A stretch of DNA of 64,000 bases, from NCBI GenBank assembly GCA_000733355.1, contig JNVV01000063.1:153669-217668 (forward strand). The letters are read 5' to 3'. Numbering within the stretch: position 1 is the first letter of the stretch; the number at the start of each line of letters is the position of its first letter. This stretch comes from Falciphora oryzae. Taxonomy: Eukaryota; Ascomycota; Sordariomycetes; Magnaporthales; Magnaporthaceae. This document shows, one piece after another, positions 1 to 8,703 of this stretch. The position numbers and the translations under genes were made by a program. The notes beneath the pieces are model-generated. The model searched no databases. It was given only the letters and a program-made list of their open reading frames with translations, and was not told the DNA's origin.

Positions 1-507
1 CGTAAAGTCCAAATCCATACCACCTGCCTTCCTCGCCCTCACCTCGGATTCGGTGGCCCAGACAAAGCGTTGATGCTCCTCGGGATTCAGCTCCACCAAC
101 GAAGCCGCGCTCTCCGTCCCCAGCTGCACAGTGAAGTTGAACTGGCACACATGCTTCCCGTCGCTGAGAGTGAAGAAGTATGGATCGCCGACGGGCCCGC
201 TAATCCGGGCTGCGTGAAGGCCGGCCTCCTCCCGCAGCTCGCGAGCGGCGGCGTGCAGGATCGTCTCGTCGCTTTCATCGCAAGCGCCGCCTGGAGGCTC
301 CCATTTACCAGGGTCCTCGTCGTTAGCCGCGCGCTGGAGGAGGAGGACGCGGGGATCGGATGCGATTCTCGTGTCCAGCACGAGCGTGCTTGTCGCGATA
401 TAGCCGAAGGACGCCCCTGGGCGAGCGGCTAGATAGGACCGTTTGGGGACGGCGAATTTTGCGACGGAGGGATGGTAATCGAAGGCGAACACTGGGCGTT
501 CTGCCAT
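1..507 (-). CDS. NUDIX hydrolase, 3' end cut by the window edge
   Basis: Reading the minus strand from the ATG at 505-507 gives 169 codons with no stop before the window edge, so the C-terminus is missing. The Nudix box is clear: GGACDESDE is followed by TILHAAA and then RELREEAGL, with the usual Glu/Arg metal-binding helix. Counted strictly there is one more residue between Gly and Glu than in the textbook GX5E pattern. I believe fungal members of this group often show that. NUDIX enzymes hydrolyse nucleoside diphosphates linked to another moiety. The substrate cannot be read from the box, and this fungal type (start MAERPVFAFDYHP) is usually annotated only as a NUDIX-domain protein. No signal peptide or intron is needed in the visible part. 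Family is confident, substrate unknown. Confidence 0.85.
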   Translation of the reverse strand, partial: MAERPVFAFDYHPSVAKFAVPKRSYLAARPGASFGYIATSTLVLDTRIASDPRVLLLQRAANDEDPGKWEPPGGACDESDETILHAAARELREEAGLHAARISGPVGDPYFFTLSDGKHVCQFNFTVQLGTESAASLVELNPEEHQRFVWATESEVRARKAGGMDLDFT

Positions 508-1110
508 TGTTGGGGAGTTGTCTACTACGGCAGCCCTGCGCAAACTTTGTCGGGGCATATGAAATGCTAACTACTGCAGTGCCCAGGAAGAGATGCTTTG
601 CCCTTTTTGTACCTCTTTAGAGCCAAGTCAGGCAACCACTGCCGCCCCACACCAAAACCACAGCGCCCACAAGGCCTCCAGGACCCACTTCTTCAATGCT
701 TGGGCGAGTGCTCCATATCGGGTTCCAGCCACAGGGGTTGCCCGCACCTGCAAACCCACCCCCGATATGGTTCCATCAACCAAGACGGGATGCCATATAT
801 TCTAATGTTTGTGGTCGTATGTGCTAGCTACACGGCATGCGCATGATTATGTGCGACTCCCTTAGCCCGTGCCGGCGATGCCTTCGAAAACGAAACATAA
901 TACTGAGGTAGATACGTGGGCGTACAAAAAAAGAGGCACCTAGGTCGGGACTGCTGCCGTGATTCGACGATAGGAAATCAAGGGGTGGTCGGCAATATGT
1001 GATGAGGATCCGGCATCTTGAGATAGCCTCGCGGAAGCCGATCCTGGGGAGGGGCCTAGATGTGTTAATAGCGTCAGTATGGGTGTACACAAGGTCCCTC
1101 CGGACATGGC
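508..1110. other. intergenic, no gene seen
   Basis: Lies between the start of the NUDIX gene and the stop of the UstYa-like gene. Only short, non-conserved open frames occur. It should contain the NUDIX promoter and the UstYa-like 3' UTR. Confidence 0.5.
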
Positions 1111-2250
1111 TCATGTACTCACCTGGATTCCTTTGGCCCACTCTCTGATCGCGTCAAAGTTTTTGCATTTATGCTTGGTGTTGAAGTCGGGGAACGGCGT
1201 CACGTTCTTGGGGTTATACCAGACCTGACCTGCAGTAAAGTTAGCATCAGGGGTATCAGAGAGCAGGCTGAGAGAGTTCATACCCAAAAGACCAGTGTCG
1301 ACATTGCACATGAGAGCCTGGCGAACGGTATCGAGGCAGTGGCCTGGGCAACGTGTTAGTGAATCACAAGAAACAGGATTGGGAGCGGCTATGACTTACT
1401 GATGTGCAGCTTCAGGATATGGTCGTCGTTGAGGAATGCGTGGGTGCCGAGATCCTTGTAGTACTGCACATTGTAATACAGCCCTTTCCTGACGAGATTC
1501 TTTGGGGAGGTCAGATACACAGCAATCTCGCGACTCGGAGAAGGTCAGGGGGCTCTGGTTTTCCGTCACGTACTAGGCAATGGAGATGGTGTAAACCCTC
1601 GACGTTTACAAAATAGCCACCGCCGAACTTGTCCGATCGCTGGACATGACGAGGACCGAGGCCAGCGGCGGCCCCCTGCCGGGCGGAGACAATTCCTGGC
1701 CGGTCTGGAACTTGTAAATATGTGAAGAACACCGTGAGCTGCAGCTGATTGAATAGGCTCTTACAGTCGGCTCCGAGGGCTTCCCACGCAGCATCAACCT
1801 CGGGCGAGGCAGGACGTCTGTATATGTTTTGCTGCATGAAGGAGCCGTTAAAGTCGCTGTCCGCATACTTGATTCCGACCTCGCTCAGGATCGGAGCTGG
1901 ATAGGATCGACAACCAAGTTAACGGTGTTGATCCGCAGAGTAGCCGCCTGCAAGACAGCCTAGATCATATAGCCACGGGGGGGACACTCACAATACTTCG
2001 AGGTGTGGAAGGAGCACTCCCGATCAAGGTTAACGACCGAGTGTGCAGATCGACCAATGTATTCGCCGAGAAGGCAGCACACGAGATTCGACACGACGAA
2101 GAGTGTGGCAATGCCGACGATGGGGAGACGGGGTCTGAACCCCGCGAAGATGGATGCTTGGGAGATCTCGATGTCATCACGGGATTCGTTCTGGTCATCT
2201 GTCGCTGCCAGAGGGGAGTACTCGGTGCTTTTGTGGATAGTGTCGGCCAT
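1111..2250 (-). CDS. UstYa/DUF3328-family oxidase-like protein
   Basis: Five exons on the minus strand: 2250-1992, 1896-1765, 1704-1574, 1499-1400 and 1343-1111. They join in frame to 284 aa, the usual size for the family. Residues 42-61 form one membrane segment after a short cytoplasmic tail. The two hallmark HxxHC motifs are present, HHLHC at about 169-173 and HISHC at about 206-210, with the family's typical context (LGADYRPG, NVEGLHHLHC, LGTHAFLNDDHILKLH). UstYa-type proteins are membrane-anchored enzymes that oxidise or cyclise ribosomal peptides (ustiloxin, phomopsin) or act in other mycotoxin pathways. ATG 2250 is the first ATG; the open frame upstream lacks one. The last exon could also be spliced at GTGAGT near 1120, which would change only the tail. 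It is divergent from the Tyr-rich secreted protein at 3653. Confidence 0.88.
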
Positions 2251-3652
2251 TTTCCCAGCCAATTGGTAGACGGCTGGTTGAAGTTTGGAGTTGGGGAACG
2301 GCTGTTTGGGACCTTTCCCACGGCAAAGATGGGAAATGGAAGATACGAGGGAGTGGAACAGCAGAGACAGCGACGAGGTGGAAATGTGCTGGGAGTAGAT
2401 ACCGGACGTCTTGGGTCTTTTAATCCCGGCCGCGTAAGCCTCCGGTTATCGACGAACGGGAACCTCTAGTATCAGTCTAGTCAGCAAGCAGTTTCCTTCG
2501 CACTTGCCTCCAGGAGAGGCGCCAATTATGGGCTCGAGCATAACTCGTCACGGCGACTTCCATTTCGGGACGCCCCGAGATCTAGACCATGTCATCGGTC
2601 AAGCGGGTAGGCGCGGATTTGCGCCTAGAAATGTCCAGTGCCAGCCACATCTGAGCTGGCGGTTCACCGGGCAGAGTCGAATCGGAGTGTAAGCGAAAGT
2701 GTCGTCGCCATCTGGCTAGGGAAAAGCCGGCCCAGCCGCCGGGCCCGGTCAGACGGCGCTAACAATACCTAGAAACGTAGCATTGTAGCAGTAGGCCGAT
2801 GGACCTTACGAGCTTCCCTCCGCCGAGCTGGCCGCTCTGGCGCAAGGCCGGGAAGCGGAGGTGCGGGCACTTAACGCGCCTAGCGCACATGATTTGAACC
2901 AATTCCGCGCAGCCATGACGACGCCGCCGGACAGCGCCGGCCGCTTGCAAAGTCTGGCCGAGCCGCCACCAAAGCATCGCGGAGAGAGAGTCTTGTGAAT
3001 ATAGTGGCTGGCTGGGTACCAAGTATAGGGTAAGCCGTCTCTCCGACCTGCCTCTGTGCGTCTCTCTTATTCCTCACTTGCCATAGTAGCTCTTCCCCAC
3101 ACCACTTTGCTGGCAGCACCGTCGCCGCGCGGCATCAAGGCTTCTCACCTCGACCGGTCCTATTCACCTTTCCGCGTCTCCAGTATACCCGGTACCTGTA
3201 CCCATAGCTCTTCTCGTGTCGGACTCAGTCTCGAGTCGGCCAGCTGCTCTGCTCTCGCTCCCGACGGGACTTTGGATATGCTTCAAGCTCCTCGGGCCGC
3301 TCATGCACTAGTCCTGTGGCTTGGCGGAAGGACACTTGGTTTTGCGTCATTGCGTTCCTACAAGACGTGGAGCTGACAGCATTCTTAACTGGGTGTTGGG
3401 TGGTGATGACGCTCTCCAAGGAAGCCCCGAAAGCCGAGTATCAGGACTTTGGGATCTTGGTGCTCGCCAGTCGGGAGACGCCAGCTGCGTTGAGCAACCA
3501 TCCGTTGTCCCGAGGAAACAAATATCCATAAAAGCCCGGATTGCCGCACATATCCTAGAAGTTTTCTCGCCATCTAGCACGCACCCTCCTCTCCAAAACA
3601 CCAAAGATCTCAGCCATTATCCTCTTCCAAAGCTCCCCATATTATCCTCAAC
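2251..3652. other. 1.4 kb divergent intergenic region
   Basis: Shared upstream region of the UstYa-like gene (minus) and the Tyr-rich secreted protein (plus). A TATA-like CATAAAAG near 3527-3534 sits about 120 nt before the ATG at 3653, followed by a pyrimidine-rich leader. A 106-codon open frame at 3056-3376 has a hydrophobic start but no other support. Nothing else is recognised. Confidence 0.45.
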
Positions 3653-4135
3653 ATGAAGATTTCTATTGCTACGATTCTCCTCGCTGGGCTTACCCTCCCT
3701 GCTGTCGCTGCCCCGATTCGTTCCCCCAAGCTCGTCGCCCGCACTCCAGGCGGAGACTCGGATGACGACTACTACGACAACTCTGTGTCCAGCAATGGCA
3801 ACTATGGTGACTATGGAAACTACGGGTCCTACGGAACCTACAACAACTACCCTACCTCGTACACCACCTACGGCACATACCCGACCAGCTACAACACGTA
3901 CAACAATTATCCTAGCTCCTATTCGACATACGGCTCCTACCCAAGCAACTACTCCACCTACGGCGCTTACAAGCGCTGGGTGGGCTGGGCGAAGAACCTC
4001 GTCGCCCGCTCGTCGGTGGACATGGAGACCGAGGGCGCGGCTCCCATGGCCCTGGTGAAGAGGCACGCCTCCCGCCGTGACCCCGTCAAGCGGGAATTCC
4101 CCAAGTTCGACGTGTCCAAGGCCAAGACCGTATGA
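3653..4135 (+). CDS. secreted Tyr-rich repeat protein with Kex2 sites; candidate RiPP-like precursor
   Basis: Single exon, 160 aa. Residues 1-20 are a clear signal peptide ending in VAA. An acidic stretch follows, then five Y-x-x tripeptides (51-65) and four tandem 10-residue repeats at 66-105 with pattern YP[TS][SN]Y[TNS]TY[GN]x. These end exactly at YKR (106-108). More dibasic sites are KR at 136-137, RR at 141-142 and KR at 146-147, so Kex2 processing in the Golgi is likely. I recognise no family. Its repeats, signal peptide and KR sites resemble fungal dikaritin (UstA-like) precursors, and a UstYa-type enzyme lies 1.4 kb away on the other strand. Against this, the repeats are not each bounded by KR. 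It could instead be a structural cell-wall protein. Expression and secretion are well supported; the function is inference. Confidence 0.75.
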   Translation: MKISIATILLAGLTLPAVAAPIRSPKLVARTPGGDSDDDYYDNSVSSNGNYGDYGNYGSYGTYNNYPTSYTTYGTYPTSYNTYNNYPSSYSTYGSYPSNYSTYGAYKRWVGWAKNLVARSSVDMETEGAAPMALVKRHASRRDPVKREFPKFDVSKAKTV

Positions 4136-5126
4136 GCGGGGAGCGGGGAGGACTGTCGCAGTCTTCAAGACCAAGAGCCGTGCCCGACGGGATGGCGGTG
4201 GTGATGTCCACCCCTCTGCTGCCGTCGGTACAAAGACTACCTCTCTGAGCGAACACGGACGCACAGGCGAGAGGCACGACCGCGTCTAGACTCCGGAGTG
4301 TGCAGCCGGCAAAGTTTCTTTGTTGGCAATGCGCTCAGTGGCGGCGCATTTTTCCTCGCTCGGACAAACCCCTATCCACAATCATTCATAGCTCAAATCG
4401 TGGCGTTGAGTATATCTATACTGGCTTAGATATCGACATGAGGTTTTCACCTTGGACGGGGCACTGTTCCCCTGGACGCTCCTTTTTGCTGTTGTGAGCC
4501 GTTAGATAATATCCATTTGTTGGACATTGGACGCATATCAGGATTGTTGCTTTCGGGCGCTTTCATGCACCTAGATAGGCAAGCGTGCTATATTTAGCTC
4601 CAGGCTAGAAGAATCGAAAGGAAAAAGAACAAAGGGACATAAGCAAGACCGACGTGACGTGATCTGCATCTCGGGCTTGTGCCCCTGAAAGCAAGCCCGA
4701 GACGAGTATATGGGATTCAGCCTCGCGTAATGCCGGAATCGTCGAATCGACTTACACATAACAAGGCCTCACAGAACTGCTCCTCAATATACCCAAGCAG
4801 AATATTCGGGGAGAGAACGCTGCCCCGTGAAGCTATCACCTAGATATCGGAGATGGACGCAGAATCAATTGACCTTGTCGCATTCAGGGGTTGACGCTGT
4901 CGTCGAGTGGGGCGAGACTCGACCAAGAGTGGAGAAGCCGAAGGCGGTGACAGCAATTTGCCGGCCTCCAGAAATTTTTCTCGAGACGGGGGATCGTCAA
5001 TTGCAATTGCGGCGCTGAACCGACGGCTTTCAATCTCGACGACCGATATCACGCGAAACCGACCGACCAAATACCTAGCACCAGCCCTCCGCCCACATCT
5101 CGTACTCGGATAAAAATACCGCAAAC
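4136..5126. other. intergenic, no gene seen
   Basis: 3' region of the Tyr-rich gene and promoter of NOP10. Only short shadow frames are open. Confidence 0.5.
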
Positions 5127-5457
5127 ATGCATCTCATGTGCAACGTCGACGCCTCGGGCAAGCGCGCCTACACCCTCAAGAAGGTGCTGGAGGGCAAGGT
5201 GACCAAGTCGGCGCACCCGGCCCGCTTCTCGCCCGACGACAAGTGGTCGCGCCACCGCATCACGCTCAAGAAGCGCTTCGGCCTCCTGACTACCGAGAAG
5301 AGTAAGTCTTTTTTGTCTTGCCAATTGCTTCCCTTGGGGGCCCGCTGGCGACGCGCGAGTGGGATGTTTGGTCCTCGACGCAAAGGGGATAGACACGGCT
5401 AACCGTCTGTTATCTTCCCCATCTGCAGAGGATCTCAAGGCTCTCCAGTCATCATAG
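5127..5457 (+). CDS. NOP10: H/ACA ribonucleoprotein subunit Nop10
   Basis: Two exons, 5127-5301 and 5429-5457, split by a 127-nt intron (GTAAGT...TGCAG). They give 67 aa, close to the 58-64 aa usual for Nop10. The start [19 protein letters not shown] and the block [17 protein letters not shown] are the strongly conserved Nop10 zinc-ribbon-derived and helical segments. Nop10 is a core protein of H/ACA snoRNPs, with Cbf5, Gar1 and Nhp2, which pseudouridylate rRNA in the nucleolus. The gene is convergent with NOB1, another ribosome-biogenesis gene, with 436 nt between the stops. Confident call. Confidence 0.95.
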
Positions 5458-5893
5458 AGTACTTGATCCCTACCTACATGCCGGAGAGGCCGCCCCGCTT
5501 CGCGGATAGCCTCGACGGGCCGCATACGGATTCGAGGAGTTTGAGGCGTTTACTGTTCGTGCGGCTCGATGGCCTTGCGCGCTGGACGCCTTTCCCTTCA
5601 CACATGGCGCCCGATCCTACCACGGCGTCTGGATCGGCATGGAAGGACGCAACTCGAGCGAATCCAGCACGCAGGTCTCCACCCGCTCAGGACCGGGGCG
5701 TTGATGGGATCTTGGCTTTGATATTTGCATTGTGGCAGGCGTTGGAACCGAAAGTGTTTTTGGCTTTTCATGGTGGACAAAAGTCCCTGCCATTGTGTGG
5801 TTACGGACTCCCATTTTTGTCTATCCTGCGTTTTCTTTTGGTATCATACGTGGTAAGGCACCCGACAGAAGAAGAATATCATGATATCTGAAA
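5458..5893. other. intergenic between convergent stops
   Basis: Holds the 3' ends of NOP10 (plus) and NOB1 (minus). No coding signal is seen. Confidence 0.5.
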
Positions 5894-7309
5894 TCACCTC
5901 CGCTTCTTCCCATTCACGTTCCGCCCGGCACCGACCTTGATCTTCCCGTTCCCGCCGACCCGGTCGCCAGTGAGGATGCCGGGGAGGTAGTCCTCGTCCA
6001 TAAGGTCGCGGACGCGCGCGCGGCGGTCCTCGTCGGCCTTGCGCTGGTACTCCTTTTGGTCCTCGGCGAGGATCAGGTCGCGGCCCCAGCCGTTCTTGCC
6101 GCCGCCCTGGGCCGCCGCGCCCGTCGACTTCTTGCCGCTCGCGTTGCCGTGCACGGGCTTGGGGATGCTGAAGACGTTGCCGCGATTGTTCCACTGGAAG
6201 TTGCGCTTCAGGTGGACCTTGAAGTTGCCAGCCGAATCGGTCGAGCAGCTCACTCGCGTCAGTGTCGCCTGGCCGCACGAGGGGCAGAACTGCTTGTCCA
6301 TCTTGCGCGTCACGGCGAAGCAGCCGTGGCAGCGCAGCACCCAGTTCTTGAGCTGCGTGATGCGCGCGAGCGTCGGCGAGACCACGTTCAGGTTGATGCG
6401 CATCGCCACGTTCTGCATGGCGAAGTCGGACGTCAGGATGCAGGCCTGGAGGACCCTCTGGATGGGCTCCGGCACGGGTGCGCGGTTGTCTTTGGCCTGG
6501 CGCTTCTTGATGTTGGATGGTGTGATCCACTCGCCATCGCCGTCGTCTGAAACTTGCTCTTCCTCCTCCGCGGGGGTTTCCCCTTCGGCCGAGTCCTCAT
6601 CCTGCTGGTCTGCCTCCAGACCGAGTTTCTGTAGCTCTTCAGCAACAGGTTCCGACGAATCCTTGGGCGCCGCGCCGGGCTCTCCCTGCGCTGCGTCTGC
6701 TGTTATATCCTCCGCCGTATCCTTTTGCTCGACCTCCCCCGGCTCTTCCGACGTGACCTCGGGCAGAGCCGCTGCTGGTGCCTCTGCTTCGGGAGATGTC
6801 ACATCCGCGATCGCTTCATCCCTCTTGGGAGGGCTGCCGTTGACCCTCTTCTGGTTGGGCTCGTTTCTTAACCTCCAGTCTCCCCCGTTCCTCTCGATCT
6901 CGAGCTCGTATGTCAGAGCGATCAGGTGGATATCTGGACGGCTGAGAACCTCGAGATCTCCGGTCCGGCGAGCAAAGTCGGACACGAACTTGACGCTCTC
7001 GGGCCTGGGGCTGCGCAGCTTGAGGAAGGGCAAGAGGGTCGTGTTGATGCGCGACCGTGTCTGCTCGTCCCTTATCTCGTCGAGGACCGCGGGGATTGTG
7101 TACAGCTCCTCTGCCTGCGCGATGAGCGTGCTTATGGCCGGATCGCCCTTGATCAGGGGGCCAGTGTCCAGAACCAGGCTGTGGATCGGCTTCGGGGGCG
7201 TCGAGGCCGAGGCCGCAGGAGCATTGGCGACGGGCGCATCGCCGGCTGATGGAGGGGCGGATCCGGCTGGCGGAACTTCCGGTTGGGGTAACGACGATGA
7301 GGTCGCCAT
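5894..7309 (-). CDS. NOB1: 20S pre-rRNA D-site endonuclease Nob1
   Basis: Single exon, 471 aa. A disordered Ala/Pro/Ser N-terminus (1-40) leads into a PIN nuclease domain: SLVLDTGPLI with catalytic Asp48, the AVLDEIRDEQT acidic cluster (Glu78 region) and RRTGDLEVLSRPDI (Asp119, Asp126). An acidic linker of about 130 residues follows. Next is the Nob1 zinc ribbon, with CHGC and CPSCG cysteine pairs near residues 330-345, and then the conserved GRDLILAEDQ segment and a basic C-terminus ending NGKKRR. Nob1 cleaves 20S pre-rRNA at site D to make 18S rRNA in late cytoplasmic 40S particles. All catalytic acids look intact. A 435-codon frame on the opposite strand is a GC-driven shadow. Confidence 0.95.
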   Translation of the reverse strand: MATSSSLPQPEVPPAGSAPPSAGDAPVANAPAASASTPPKPIHSLVLDTGPLIKGDPAISTLIAQAEELYTIPAVLDEIRDEQTRSRINTTLLPFLKLRSPRPESVKFVSDFARRTGDLEVLSRPDIHLIALTYELEIERNGGDWRLRNEPNQKRVNGSPPKRDEAIADVTSPEAEAPAAALPEVTSEEPGEVEQKDTAEDITADAAQGEPGAAPKDSSEPVAEELQKLGLEADQQDEDSAEGETPAEEEEQVSDDGDGEWITPSNIKKRQAKDNRAPVPEPIQRVLQACILTSDFAMQNVAMRINLNVVSPTLARITQLKNWVLRCHGCFAVTRKMDKQFCPSCGQATLTRVSCSTDSAGNFKVHLKRNFQWNNRGNVFSIPKPVHGNASGKKSTGAAAQGGGKNGWGRDLILAEDQKEYQRKADEDRRARVRDLMDEDYLPGILTGDRVGGNGKIKVGAGRNVNGKKRR

Positions 7310-8703
7310 GGTGGCTGGGTCCCCTTATGGGAGACGAGCGAAATAAACCAAAGATGTGGAAGATACGGCGCTCTAACGGTAAGCGCTTCGTAACGACTCG
7401 GGAGTGAGGTTTATATGTTGCGATTTCTGTCTTTTTCCTTCTTCGTATTCTTCTCAGGCCCTCCACTGTAATCGTTTTTGCGATGCGGCGCTCCCGTGCG
7501 CCTGGAGGGGTAATTCGCAAAAAAATTGGGCGGTGATGAGCAGAATTCATGTGGGGCAGGGCCCTGCAGGACATCAAACTCCCGCGCTAGCCTTACTTTG
7601 GCAGTATGCACAGCGGGAGCTGCCATGACGCACGGTGCGGCCTGACGCTGTCCCGCTCTCTCGGGAGGTCGAGGCACTGCCGGCGATCCCTCAGACAGTT
7701 GATGGGGTAGTACTGAGAAGTAACTTTTCCCTATACAGTCGAGTCGATATAACAACCAACACTCCTCGGCATCCCCAGTTCTTATGTATATATCGTCCGT
7801 TATTTGTAGCTTCGTCCTTTACGGCCCCTCTCCTGTCCAATCCTTTCCCTCCTGGCCATGTTTGTTTTTGTTTTTCTAAAACACTTGCGATGTTCCATAG
7901 CGTTGCACGATTATTGCGGCACAAGATGTGGCTGCCCGGCCAGAGCGAAGTTACTCACTGGTACGCCCGCCTGTTGCGAGGATGCCCATCAGTGGAAATC
8001 ATGGTTCGCGCCGTACAGTGCCGGCGGGGGTATCGTTGACACGTGAACGAAGCTTAATTTCCGCAGTGCAAATGACGAAGGGTGCTTGCGAGCCAATAAA
8101 GGGGGTTGGATCCCGCGCGACAAAACCGCGTCTTCCGATGTTGACACGGCAAATAGGCTGTTGCCGAGGGGAGCCTTAAAAAGAAAAGGCAAAGAAGAGA
8201 ATAAGCGCAGTCCTCAGCGTGCAGAGCGTCGTCGGGTGCGGATTCCCGCAGGACCCCGGGGTTCGCACGCGACTTGGCTTCGATTTGAGACTTGTGCAGG
8301 GCCGAAACTGAACCCAGCGCCGCCGAACAGTCTCCTTTCTCCGTTGAAATCGGTCTTTTTGGGAGATTGGTCCCCACCCAACGTCAATAGAAACCCGCCC
8401 GAAGTCAGATTCTCAGCGCCCGTCGCCGCAACGAACCCGGACGCTTCCATCTCCGACGAGCCCCGTCCCCGACGCAACCAAGCCGCCCCTTCGCCAGAGA
8501 ATGACCCGGGCCCGACGGACGGTCCATTGTGTTGGAATTACACGCGGGATTTTATCGCTGCCGGCTCCTCCAGCGCGCGGAGCTGATTGATCGCACTCAT
8601 TTTGTTCTACCACGAAAGCCAGTTCTCGACCGAGGAGAACGTGTCGCAACACCCAGAGCCCCCGACCGCGCCGCCTGGCGAAGTCTCCTAGAAGACCGCC
8701 AAA
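7310..8703. other. 1.4 kb divergent promoter region (NOB1 / kinesin)
   Basis: Upstream sequence of two divergent genes. No conserved frame, repeat or RNA gene was recognised. A purine/pyrimidine-rich stretch precedes the kinesin ATG, consistent with a long leader. Confidence 0.45.

Noticed and set aside
2889..2905. GGTTCAAATC on the minus strand, like a tRNA B box
   Set aside because: Flanking bases do not form a T stem, acceptor stem or A box; not a tRNA. The same holds for a similar motif near 17651.
3056..3376. 106-codon frame with a hydrophobic start
   Set aside because: Possible signal-peptide-like N-terminus, but no conserved sequence, no splice partner and position inside a promoter region.
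6039..7346. 435-codon open frame antisense to NOB1
   Set aside because: It lies fully over the intact NOB1 coding sequence, is Ser/Arg-rich without conserved motifs and is explained by GC-rich codon positions on the opposite strand.
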